NCBI RefSeq assembly: GCF_900156065.1
Contig: NZ_FTNF01000010.1
Location: 62,001-126,000 of the forward strand
Origin: Micromonospora avicenniae
GTDB lineage: Bacteria > Actinomycetota > Actinomycetes > Mycobacteriales > Micromonosporaceae
DNA length: 64,000 bases
Direction: 5' to 3'
Shown: piece by piece, positions 49,981 to 58,514 of the stretch
Layout of the letters: every line of letters begins with the position of its first letter
Position numbering within the stretch: position 1 is the first letter of the stretch
Program-made: the position numbers and the translations under genes
Notes under the pieces: generated by a model
Told to the model about the DNA's origin: nothing
Database searches by the model: none
The model's input: only the letters and a program-made list of their open reading frames with translations

Positions 49981-51171
49981 TCAGCGACCGCCGACCGACC
50001 GGTAGTGGGTCTTCTCCGTGCCGGCCAGGCTGACCGTCTCGGGCCGCTCCGGCTCCGACATCACCGCCAACCCCGGCCGCTCCACCAGCAGCGGCGTACC
50101 CGGTGCCACCGACAGGGAGCTGTCGCGCGTCGAACGCCAGCTCAACACCACCAGCGGTTGATCGGGTACGGGTAGCCGGTAGGCCTGCAACGGGCCGATC
50201 CGGTCGGCGGGGGAGAGCACCGGTGCGTCGCGCCCGGGCGGCCGGTAGACCACGGCGGTCATCGTGTCGGTGGCGCTCTGCCAGGTGAGCTGCTCGAGCT
50301 CGCCCGGCTCGCCCCGACCCAGGGTCAACTCACCGAGCGATCGGACCGCGACCTTCGCCATCGGCCAGGACTCCGGCGCCGAGCCCGGTGCGTCCCGGTC
50401 GCCGATGCGGCGCGGGATGCTGCCGAACGGACCCCGCTCCCCGGCGAGCGCACAGGTGTCGAGCCCGGTCAGTGCCCGCCGGCCGGAGCCGGTCTCGTCG
50501 TCGACCAGCGGGTAGCGCGGGTCGTCGAGGCCCGTGCCGAGATCGAGCAGGCGCTGCGTCTCCCGGCCCCGCGGCAACGACTCGGTGGTGCGCAGGCCGG
50601 CCGTCACCGGCACCGCACGGCAGGTCGGCACCTGGACCGGCGCGCTGAGGCCGTCCTTGGTCGCCAGCGCCTTCCCGTCGGGCCCGACGAGGCGCCGTAC
50701 CCGGTCGGAGACCAGATAACGACGCCCAGCCCGAGTCAGCACCGGTAACACGTCGGAGTAGACCAGATAACCGGGATCGGTGTACTCGGCGGCCCGGGCG
50801 ACGACGTAGCGGTCGCCGTCGCGGCTGAGCTGCAACAGCCAGGAGGCGCTGTGGCCCGGCACGTCGGCGGCGACCAGAGCCAACGGCGCGCCGTCGACCT
50901 CACCGGAGAAGAGGATGCCGGAGGAGGGCAGGTGCACACGGTCGTCGGCCGGTGACCGCCAGTCGCGTACCGCGTCGGTGATCGCGGCGGTCACGGAAGC
51001 GTCGCCGGCGAGGCCGCCGCGGGGCGGCCAGATCGCGAGCGTGCCGTCGAGGCTGTCGTAGCCGACGCGCAGGTCCCCGGGTTGACGATCGGCGACCGGA
51101 GCGCAGGCCGTCGCGGCCAGCAGCACCGCCAGCAGCGCGGCCGTCGTGCCGCGTCGGCGGACTGGAGCCAC
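49981..51171 (-). CDS. Putative lipoprotein of unknown function
   Basis: 396 residues. Lipoprotein signal MAPVRRRGTTAALLAVLLAATAC with lipidated Cys23. The mature region shows repeated strands (DGTLAIWPPRG, LAIVAADVPGHSASWLLQLSRDGDRYVVARA, LVYSDVLPVLTRAG) like a beta-propeller or a TolB-like domain, but no family is recognised. The GTG at 51171 is used. It is divergent from the first of three paralogous membrane proteins and might work in the same envelope process. Confidence 0.78.
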   Translation of the reverse strand: MAPVRRRGTTAALLAVLLAATACAPVADRQPGDLRVGYDSLDGTLAIWPPRGGLAGDASVTAAITDAVRDWRSPADDRVHLPSSGILFSGEVDGAPLALVAADVPGHSASWLLQLSRDGDRYVVARAAEYTDPGYLVYSDVLPVLTRAGRRYLVSDRVRRLVGPDGKALATKDGLSAPVQVPTCRAVPVTAGLRTTESLPRGRETQRLLDLGTGLDDPRYPLVDDETGSGRRALTGLDTCALAGERGPFGSIPRRIGDRDAPGSAPESWPMAKVAVRSLGELTLGRGEPGELEQLTWQSATDTMTAVVYRPPGRDAPVLSPADRIGPLQAYRLPVPDQPLVVLSWRSTRDSSLSVAPGTPLLVERPGLAVMSEPERPETVSLAGTEKTHYRSVGGR

Positions 51172-51328
51172 CTGTACGCCCCCGATCGCTCGCCCTCAAG
51201 TCGGAGCGCCATAGTACGAGATGTCCGACCAACATGACGCAGCACCTCGTGCCGGACCAGCCGTGCGCACCGGACGGTACACCACAAAGGACCGACAGCA
51301 TGGTTTTCCTGCCTTTTCGCCGCTCGGG

Positions 51329-51334
51329 TAGACT
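51329..51334 (+). promoter_or_regulatory. -10 box of leaderless membrane-protein transcript
   Basis: TAGACT ends 9 nt before the GTG at 51344; no ribosome binding site. Confidence 0.45.
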
Positions 51335-51343
51335 CCGCCGACT

Positions 51344-53335
51344 GTGACGTCTGTCGAGCCCCGCGCCGCATCCGCCCTGGATAACGACGCCGCCACGGGC
51401 GTCCGACCCGATCGGACCGCGGCCTGCGCGGGCGTGGACGGTGCCGGCGACGCCGCGCGCGACGGCGCGACCGCAGTGGCCACGATCGATTCACCACCCG
51501 CCCCGGACACCGGGCGATCGCCTGTCGAGGAGACCGGTCGCGCGGCTGGCGCGACCCGGACCGGCACCACCGCGCCCGTGGCCGCTCGACGGTGGCGGTG
51601 GAGCCCTCGCCGGCAGGATCTGGCGGTGTACGCCGTCTTCCTGCTCGCCGCGCTCTGGGTGACCAGTCGGATCTGGATCGACCCGGCCGGCCGGGTCGCA
51701 TCGCTCTACAGCAGTGACCCGGCACAGGTGCAGTTCTTCCTCGCGCACTCCGTACGGGTGGTGCTGCACGGCGAGTTCCCGTTCTACACCGAACAGTTCA
51801 ACTACCCCGACGGCGTCAACCTGATGGCCAACACCGCCATCCTGGCGCTGGGCATCCCGATGGTGCCGGTGACCCTCCTCTTCGGCCCCGCGGTCTCCTT
51901 CGTGCTGCTGGTCACGCTCGGCCTCGCCGGCACCGCCGCCGCCTGGTACCACGTGCTCTCCCGGCACCTGGTCCGCAACCGGCTGGCCGCGGCGGTAGGC
52001 GGTTGGTTCTGCGGCTTCTCCTCGGCGATGCTGTCGCACGCCAGCTGGCATCCGAACATCATCAGCCAGTACCTGCTGCCGTTCATCGTCTGGCGGGTGC
52101 TCGTGCTCTCCCGTACCCGCCGGCCGATCCGGGATGGGCTGCTGCTCGCCCTGCTGGTCACCGCGCAGGCGTTCATCAACGAGGAGATCCTCCTCTTCAC
52201 CGCGCTGACCTGCGCGGTGTTCCTGCTCGCGGTGGTCGTGCAGGAGCCGCACCGCTGGGCGGCGGCGTGGCGGCCGATGGCGCTGGGGCTGTCCGCGTGC
52301 GCGGTGCTGGCCGGTGCGCTGCTGGCGTACCCGCTGCACATCCAGTTCGCCGGGCCGATGGCGTACCACGGGCTCAGCGACGCGGTGCGGGACTACGGCA
52401 ACGACATCGCCGCCTTCTTCGCCCCCGGCTCGCCCACCCTCGGCGGCAACCAACGAGCGAACGTCGGTCTGGCCCCGAACTACTCGGAGGAGAACGCGTT
52501 CCTCGGGTGGAGCCTCGCCCTGCTCACCGTCGGCATCGTGTGCTGGCTGCGCCGGGAGGTGATGGTCCGGGCGCTCGCGGTCACCGGCGCCCTGTTCGCC
52601 GTGCTCTCCCTCGGCGAGCGGATCTCCTGGTGGCACCGGGAGGTGGCCACCGGGCCGTGGGAGTGGCTGGTCCGGTTGCCGCTGCTCGACGCGGTGGTGC
52701 CGACCCGGTTCGGTCTGATCACCTCCGTGACGGTGGCCATCCTGCTGGCGATCGCGGTGGAACGGGCCTGGTCGCTGCGGCTGCCGGACCGGCGTACCGC
52801 CCGGACGCTTACCGTCGCCGGACTGGTACTCGCGTTGCTGCCGATCGTGCCCATGCCGCTGAATGTGGTCTCCCGTCCGCCGGTGCCGAAGTTCATCACC
52901 GCCGACCGGTGGCGAGCCTACGTGGGGCCGGACCAGACGCTGGTGCCGATCCCGGTGCCGAGCATGGGCAACACCAACGGCATGCGCTGGGCGGCCGCCA
53001 CCAACCTCGACTTCAAGATCCCGGGCGGGTACTTCCTCGCCCCACGTAACGGCAACACCGGTGACCCGGGTCGCTTCGGCGGTCGGCCCAGCGGCGTGGG
53101 GGAGTTGCTGCAGGAGGTGGCCACCACCGGGCGTACGCCGAAGCTGGACGACCGGCAGCGCCGCCGATTCCTGGACGAGCTGCGGCACTGGCGGGCGGCG
53201 ATCCTGGTGCTCCCGTTCAGCCAGCAGAACGTCGAGCCGCTGCGGCGTACCGTCGAGCAGTTGGCCGGCCCCGGCCGCCGGGAGCTGGATGTCTGGGTCT
53301 GGGACGTGCGGACGCTTACCAGCCGCGAAGCTTGA
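51344..53335 (+). CDS. Polytopic membrane protein, paralog A
   Basis: 663 residues. A cytoplasmic Ala/Thr-rich N-terminus (~90 residues) precedes about 12 helices and an extracellular C-terminal domain of ~120 residues. Conserved with its two neighbours: Asp in SSDPAQVQFFLAHS, NYPDGVNLMANTA, INEEILLFTA, YPLHIQFAGPMAYHG, VPTRFGLIT, LRHWRAAILVL and DVWVWDVR. The layout (helices plus a soluble C-terminal domain, acidic first loop) resembles GT-C glycosyltransferases such as arabinofuranosyl- or mannosyltransferases, but no family is assigned; this is inference. It overlaps paralog B by one base (TGATG). Confidence 0.75.
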   Translation: MTSVEPRAASALDNDAATGVRPDRTAACAGVDGAGDAARDGATAVATIDSPPAPDTGRSPVEETGRAAGATRTGTTAPVAARRWRWSPRRQDLAVYAVFLLAALWVTSRIWIDPAGRVASLYSSDPAQVQFFLAHSVRVVLHGEFPFYTEQFNYPDGVNLMANTAILALGIPMVPVTLLFGPAVSFVLLVTLGLAGTAAAWYHVLSRHLVRNRLAAAVGGWFCGFSSAMLSHASWHPNIISQYLLPFIVWRVLVLSRTRRPIRDGLLLALLVTAQAFINEEILLFTALTCAVFLLAVVVQEPHRWAAAWRPMALGLSACAVLAGALLAYPLHIQFAGPMAYHGLSDAVRDYGNDIAAFFAPGSPTLGGNQRANVGLAPNYSEENAFLGWSLALLTVGIVCWLRREVMVRALAVTGALFAVLSLGERISWWHREVATGPWEWLVRLPLLDAVVPTRFGLITSVTVAILLAIAVERAWSLRLPDRRTARTLTVAGLVLALLPIVPMPLNVVSRPPVPKFITADRWRAYVGPDQTLVPIPVPSMGNTNGMRWAAATNLDFKIPGGYFLAPRNGNTGDPGRFGGRPSGVGELLQEVATTGRTPKLDDRQRRRFLDELRHWRAAILVLPFSQQNVEPLRRTVEQLAGPGRRELDVWVWDVRTLTSREA

Positions 53336-55155
53336 TGTCCACCGGCACCAGCACGTCCGTCCGGGCCACGGCGGACGCGGCTCGTCCACGCCGTGCGAGG
53401 TGGACCGGGGACGCGCTCGTGGTGACCGGGTACGTCGGGCTGGCCGTGCTGCTCACCGGCGGTCAGTGGGGCCGCCCGGACCGGCTGTTCCACCAGGCGG
53501 GCGACCAGATCCTCTTCGAGTGGATGCTGGCGCACGCGGCCCGGTCGGTGGTCACACCGCAGAACCCGCTGCACAGCACCGCATTGAACGCGCCGGACGG
53601 GATCAACCTGATGGCGAACACCTCCGTCCTCGGCCTCGGTGTGCCGTTGACCCCGGTCACCCTGCTGTTCGGCTCGCAGGCCGCGTTCCTCACGGCGGTT
53701 GTCTGCTGCCTGGCGGGCACCGCCACCGCCTGGTACGTGCTGCTGCGCCGCCGGCTGGTCAACTCCCGGCCCGCCGCGGTGGTGGGCGGGCTCTTCTGCG
53801 GCTTCGCGCCGGGGATGATCTCCCAGGCCGGCGCGCACCTGCACATCGCCGCCCAGTTCCTGGTGCCGGCGATCCTGGCGTGGTTGTTCCGGCCGGTGCC
53901 CGGCCCGGTGATCCGGTCAGGGGTCTGGCTCGGTCTGCTGGTCGCCTGGCAGGCCTTCATCGGTGAGGAGACGTTGGCCTTCCTGGCCCTGGCCGTCGGG
54001 GTGTTCGCATTCGGGTACGCGCTCGCCGATCCGGCGGCGGCCCGCCGCGCGGCACCGACGTTGCTCGGCCGGGTCGGGGTCGGCGCGGTGGTGGCGGGAG
54101 TGCTCCTGGCGTACCCGCTCTGGTTCCAGTTCGCCGGCCCCCAGCACTACCGGGGGGTGCCGTTCGCCGCGTACAGCTACCAGCTCGACGCCGCCTCGTT
54201 CACCGCCGCCGCCCGGCAGACCGTGATCGGGAACGACCACCCGCCGGGGCTGTTCGCGCCGAACCCGACGGAGGAGAGCTCCTTCTTCGGCCCCGTGCTC
54301 CTGGTGCTCGCCGCGGTGATCGTGTGCTGGCTCGGGCGGCGTGCGCTGGTGCGGGCGTTGGCCGGCTGCGGCCTGCTCTTCGCGCTACTGTCGCTCGGCA
54401 CCGAGATCCGGGTGCACGGCACGGGCACCGGCATTCCCGGCCCGTACCGGCTGGTGGCCGCGCTGCCCCTGCTGGACCTGGCGGTGCCGGCGCGCTTCGC
54501 GCTGGTCTGCGTACCGGTGCTGGGGGTGCTGCTGGCTCTCTCGCTGGACCGGATGCATCCACCTCGCACCACCGCCGAGCCTGCCGGCCGCCGGGCCGGT
54601 CCCGACGAGGTGGCCACACCGGGCGTGCCGCTGCGGTTGCTGTGGACCGGGGCGGTGGCCGCGGCGCTGCTGCCACTGCTGCCGACGCCGATCCGCACCG
54701 TGTCCGCTCCCACCGTCCCGGCGTTCCTCGCCGACCGGCGGTGGCGGGAACATGTACCGGCCGGTGGGACAGTGGTGCCGGTGCCACCGATCACCGGCGC
54801 GGCGGTCAGTCCGGGGATGCTCTGGTCCGCCCGGACCGGGCTCGCCTTCCACGTCCCCGGCGGATTCTTCATCGGCCCGAGCGGCCCGGACGATCCGGCG
54901 GCGCGCTGGGGTGCGCCGGACCGGCCCACCGCGGCCCTGCTGCGGCGGGTGGCCGAGACCGGTCAGGTGCCGGTGGTGACCGACGACCACCGCCGGCAGG
55001 CGGTCGAGGACCTGCGCCACTGGCGGGCCGCGATCGTGGTGCAGGGCGACGTGCGGCACGGTGCGGCGGTGCGGCGTACGCTCGACGCGCTGATCGGCCC
55101 CGGACGGGAGGTCGACGGCGCCTGGGTGTGGGACGTCCGCGACCGGGTGCGTTGA
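53335..55155 (+). CDS. Polytopic membrane protein, paralog B
   Basis: 606 residues. Same architecture as paralog A without the long N-terminal tail: Asp in AGDQILFEWMLAHA, NAPDGINLMANTS, IGEETLAFLALA, YPLWFQFAGPQHYRG, VPARFALVC, LRHWRAAIVVQ and GAWVWDVRD. Translational coupling to A by TGATG (ATG at 53335; TTG 53332 is less likely). Converges on paralog C 21 bp downstream. Function unknown; GT-C glycosyltransferase is the best guess. Confidence 0.78.
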   Translation: MSTGTSTSVRATADAARPRRARWTGDALVVTGYVGLAVLLTGGQWGRPDRLFHQAGDQILFEWMLAHAARSVVTPQNPLHSTALNAPDGINLMANTSVLGLGVPLTPVTLLFGSQAAFLTAVVCCLAGTATAWYVLLRRRLVNSRPAAVVGGLFCGFAPGMISQAGAHLHIAAQFLVPAILAWLFRPVPGPVIRSGVWLGLLVAWQAFIGEETLAFLALAVGVFAFGYALADPAAARRAAPTLLGRVGVGAVVAGVLLAYPLWFQFAGPQHYRGVPFAAYSYQLDAASFTAAARQTVIGNDHPPGLFAPNPTEESSFFGPVLLVLAAVIVCWLGRRALVRALAGCGLLFALLSLGTEIRVHGTGTGIPGPYRLVAALPLLDLAVPARFALVCVPVLGVLLALSLDRMHPPRTTAEPAGRRAGPDEVATPGVPLRLLWTGAVAAALLPLLPTPIRTVSAPTVPAFLADRRWREHVPAGGTVVPVPPITGAAVSPGMLWSARTGLAFHVPGGFFIGPSGPDDPAARWGAPDRPTAALLRRVAETGQVPVVTDDHRRQAVEDLRHWRAAIVVQGDVRHGAAVRRTLDALIGPGREVDGAWVWDVRDRVR

Positions 55156-55176
55156 TCGGCGGCGGGGTCGCCCTGC

Positions 55177-57078
55177 TCAATCCACCAGCGGGCGTACGTC
55201 CCAGAGCCAGACGTCGTCGACCCGCTGCGGTTGCCCGAGCAGGCCGGTCATCAACTCCCGCAGCACCGCCTCCTTCGGCTGGGCGCCGAGCACCACCACC
55301 GACGCTCGCCACCAGCGCAGGTCCTCGACGGCCTGGCGGCGGTTCTCCTCGGTGAGCGCGGGCACCGTGCCGGAGTCCATCGTGGAGTAGATGAGTGTGC
55401 TGGTGGGGCGGTTGGGGGCACCGAAGACGCCCTCGCCCTTCTCGTTCGGTCCGATGAAGTAGCCCGCCGGGATCGGGAACTCCTGCCCGGTCAGGACGCT
55501 CCAGCGCAGCGTCGGCAGGCCGTGCACGTTGCTCGGGATGGGCACCGGCACCAGGGTCCGTCCGGCCGGGACGTACGGCCGCCAGCCGCCGGCGGTGACG
55601 AAGTGCGGCGGCGGCTCCACCGGCTGGGCCGGCAGCGGTCGGGGAATGAGCGGCAGCAGGGCGAGTGCGATGGCCGCGTACCCCACCGGGCGCAGCCACC
55701 GCCGTGCGGTGGCCGTCGTGCGGGCCGCCCCGGCCGTTGTGGAAGCCGGTTCCGCCGTCTCGGGCTCGCCGGTCCGCTGGGCCGGCACGTGCGCGGTGAC
55801 CGGACGGGTTGCGGGCGTGAGCGCGTCCCAGGCGAGTGCGAGCAGTACGCCCACCGCGGCCGCCACCACCAGCGTCAGCCGGGTCGGCATCATCATCTCG
55901 ACCAGCGGCAGGTCGTCCGGGATGTAGTGCCACGGACCGTTGACCGTGGTCTCCTCGCCGCCGAGCCGGATCCGGGGGCCGAGCGCCGCGAGGGTGAAGA
56001 GCACCATCAGCAGCGCCGTGATCCGAACCGCCAGCGACCGGCGGACCAGCAGCACGACGGCCGCGACGGCGACCAGCACCAGCGGCCAGCCGAACCAGGA
56101 GTTCTGCTCGGTGAGCCCGATGGTCTGCTCGACGGCGGGGTCGCCGGCCAGGGTGTCCCGGGGGAAGGTGACGAACGCCGCCAGGTCCTCGCCCCAGTTG
56201 TGGAACACCCCGCCCTGCAGGCCCCGGTACGACTGCGGCCCGTTGAACTGGAACCAGACCGGGTACGCGGTGAGCAGCAGCGCCACCCCGCCGGCGAGGC
56301 CGAGCGCCGCGATGAACGTGCCCGCCGCAGCCCGCGTGGCGGCCGGCCGCTGCACCGCGTACGCGACCACGACGACCAGGCACGCCAACGCGGTGAGCAG
56401 CAGCATCTCCTCGTTGATGAAGATCTGGTACGCGACCAGCAGGCCGAGCGCGACGCCGTTGCGCCGCCACCGTCCCGGCTCGCGGAGCCGCAACACCCGC
56501 GACACGATCAGCGGCAGCAGGAAGTTGGAGACGAAGTTGGGCTGGCCGTTGGCGTGGTGCACGATGCCGGGCGCGAAGCCGAGGAAGGCGCCGCCCACGA
56601 AGGCCGCCGCGCGGGAACGCACCAGGTGCCGGGAGAGCACCCAGTAGCTCGTCGCGGCGGTGGCCGCCAGCGCCCCGCCCAGGTAGAGGGCGTACATCAC
56701 CTGTGGACCGAGCAGCATGGTCAGCGGCGCCAGCGGCAGGGTCACCCCCAGCAGCGAGGTGTTCGCCATCATGTTCACCCCGAGCGGGGCGTTCTGCCGC
56801 ATGGTGAAGAGCGGATTCTCCAGATGCCGCACCGAGTACGCGCCGTGCGCGAACAGCCATTCGAACCAACTGTGGTCGGTGGGCAGGTGGGACGAGACCC
56901 GGCCCTGCACGTCGCCCCAGTAGTTGAGGCAGACGAGAACCCCGAGCAACACATAGGCTCCGAGGGCCATCAGGTCGGCTCGCGCCGGCCGACGTTGGCT
57001 CGGTCGCGACGGGCCGACCTCGGCCTGGTCGTTGTCGGCAAGAGGTTTCAGCGAGGGGTCTATCACCGGCACGGCCAC
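55177..57078 (-). CDS. Polytopic membrane protein, paralog C
   Basis: 633 residues from GTG 57078; the frame is open to 57189. Shares the family motifs: Asp in PTDHSWFEWLFAHG, NAPLGVNMMANTS, INEEMLLLTALA, YPVWFQFNGPQSYRG, MPTRLTLVV, LRWWRASVVVL and DVWLWDVR. A ~45-residue linker (near 430-475) is Pro/Thr-rich. TACGAT 8 nt before the GTG suggests a leaderless start. It faces paralogs A and B (tail to tail) and is divergent from the propeller-like gene. Confidence 0.75.
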   Translation of the reverse strand: MAVPVIDPSLKPLADNDQAEVGPSRPSQRRPARADLMALGAYVLLGVLVCLNYWGDVQGRVSSHLPTDHSWFEWLFAHGAYSVRHLENPLFTMRQNAPLGVNMMANTSLLGVTLPLAPLTMLLGPQVMYALYLGGALAATAATSYWVLSRHLVRSRAAAFVGGAFLGFAPGIVHHANGQPNFVSNFLLPLIVSRVLRLREPGRWRRNGVALGLLVAYQIFINEEMLLLTALACLVVVVAYAVQRPAATRAAAGTFIAALGLAGGVALLLTAYPVWFQFNGPQSYRGLQGGVFHNWGEDLAAFVTFPRDTLAGDPAVEQTIGLTEQNSWFGWPLVLVAVAAVVLLVRRSLAVRITALLMVLFTLAALGPRIRLGGEETTVNGPWHYIPDDLPLVEMMMPTRLTLVVAAAVGVLLALAWDALTPATRPVTAHVPAQRTGEPETAEPASTTAGAARTTATARRWLRPVGYAAIALALLPLIPRPLPAQPVEPPPHFVTAGGWRPYVPAGRTLVPVPIPSNVHGLPTLRWSVLTGQEFPIPAGYFIGPNEKGEGVFGAPNRPTSTLIYSTMDSGTVPALTEENRRQAVEDLRWWRASVVVLGAQPKEAVLRELMTGLLGQPQRVDDVWLWDVRPLVD

Positions 57079-57086
57079 GACGGGCC

Positions 57087-57092
57087 ATCGTA
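57087..57092 (-). promoter_or_regulatory. -10 box of leaderless paralog C transcript
   Basis: Minus-strand TACGAT, 8 nt before the GTG at 57078; supports this start. Confidence 0.4.
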
Positions 57093-57182
57093 CAGGCCGG
57101 ATCCGGGGCATTTGCCGGGCCGGCACGGCGACGGCCGGTTTGCCGGGTAGGGGCCGCGCCGCGGGTGAGGAGGAGCGCGACG

Positions 57183-58490
57183 TTGGCAATCATCGATCTC
57201 GGTGAGCTGCGGCACGGCGCCGAGCCGGAGGAGCCGCTGCCCCGGCCGCCGCGGGCCGCCGGCCGGCCGCTGCGCGGCGCGCTGGTGCTCCTGCTCCTGC
57301 TGGCAACCCTGGTCTCCGCAACACCGCTGCCGCGACGCGAGGTGGTCTCGCTGCCGGCGGCCCTCGGCTCCGAGGCGTTGATCGCCGGCGATCTGTACCT
57401 GGTGGTCGAACCGGCCGGCCCGGACGGTTCCCAGCGCCGGCTGGACGCGTACCGGCTGCCGGGGGGTGAGCGGCTCTGGCAGGTACCGCTGTCGGTGCCG
57501 GGCCGGTACTGGGGAATGTCGTTGCGGGACGGGATGCTCATGATCGCCGGCTACGAGGTCACCGAGGGCGACCCGCCGGGCACCGTGACCATCGCCCTGG
57601 ACCCCGCCTCCGGTGAGTTCCGGTGGCAGCAGCCCGGCTCTCCACTGCCGGTCAGTGGCGGCGGCCTGCTGCTGGAGACGACCGACGCGGAGCAGGGCGG
57701 GACGCTGCGCGTGGTGGAAAGCTGCTGCGGCAGGGTGCGCTGGCGGGCGGACACACCGGCGGGGCAGTTCACCTTCCGGTCCACCGAATCCGGTGTCGAC
57801 CGGCTGGTGCACAGCACAGCCGGCGGTCGGGTCGTGGTCCGCGACGCGGCCACCGGAGTGGTACTGGCGGACGCGGATCTGTGGAACCCCGCCGACGGCC
57901 GCGAGGTGCGCGCGCCGACCGAAGGCCCTGAGGTGGGCGTGCAGGTCATCGGGGACCTGCTGCTCACCCTCGGCGGCCAGCCCATGACCGTCACCGCGTA
58001 CGGCCTGGACCGGCTGGACCGGCGCTGGCGGACCGAACTCGACGGCGCCGCCTACGCGTCGGAGTGCGGGCCGGTCCTCTGCTTCCAGGACCGTTCCGGC
58101 GACCTCCAGGCGATCGATCCGGCCACCGGTCGCCGGCTCTGGACGGGTGCCGGCTGGATCGTCTGGTCGACCGGTGCGGGGTTGATGGCCGCGGTCGGGA
58201 ACGACAGCGGAGCGGACCGGCTCGTGGTGCTCGACCCGGTCACCGGCGCGGTACGCGGGCAGCTGGGGCGGTGGGAGGTGGTCCCACCCTCGGTAGCCGG
58301 CGGGCCGATCATCGGTATCCGGCCGAGGCCGGGAGGGGGACTGCTCGTCGCCGAACTGGACCTGGTCACCGGGGCAGCCCGACCGCTCGACGTGCTGCCC
58401 GACGCCTCCGCGAGCTGCCAGAGCATCGGCTACCAGCTGGCCTGCCGGAAGCCGGCGGGCGGGTTCGGACTGTGGCGGTTGAAACCCTGA
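57183..58490 (+). CDS. Membrane-anchored PQQ-like beta-propeller protein
   Basis: 435 residues. Cytoplasmic N-terminus of ~30 residues, one helix (about 31-50), then an extracellular propeller of PQQ-like repeats: LDAYRLPGGERLWQVPL, ALDPASGEFRWQQ, AIDPATGRRLWTG, VLDPVTGAVRGQLG. A Cys pair (VVESCCGRVRW) is unusual. The start TTG 57183 has the strong ribosome binding site AGGAGGAG; GTG at 57165 is an alternative. Convergent with the C39-like peptidase gene. Function unknown; such propellers often bind proteins or envelope ligands. Confidence 0.85.
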   Translation: MAIIDLGELRHGAEPEEPLPRPPRAAGRPLRGALVLLLLLATLVSATPLPRREVVSLPAALGSEALIAGDLYLVVEPAGPDGSQRRLDAYRLPGGERLWQVPLSVPGRYWGMSLRDGMLMIAGYEVTEGDPPGTVTIALDPASGEFRWQQPGSPLPVSGGGLLLETTDAEQGGTLRVVESCCGRVRWRADTPAGQFTFRSTESGVDRLVHSTAGGRVVVRDAATGVVLADADLWNPADGREVRAPTEGPEVGVQVIGDLLLTLGGQPMTVTAYGLDRLDRRWRTELDGAAYASECGPVLCFQDRSGDLQAIDPATGRRLWTGAGWIVWSTGAGLMAAVGNDSGADRLVVLDPVTGAVRGQLGRWEVVPPSVAGGPIIGIRPRPGGGLLVAELDLVTGAARPLDVLPDASASCQSIGYQLACRKPAGGFGLWRLKP

Positions 58491-58514
58491 GCGTGACCCG
58501 CACCGGCGCCTCGT

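Noticed and set aside
54869..57541. Long minus-strand frame covering paralog C and the propeller gene
   Set aside because: It is a shadow: the motifs of paralog C are in another frame, and the propeller gene is on the plus strand.
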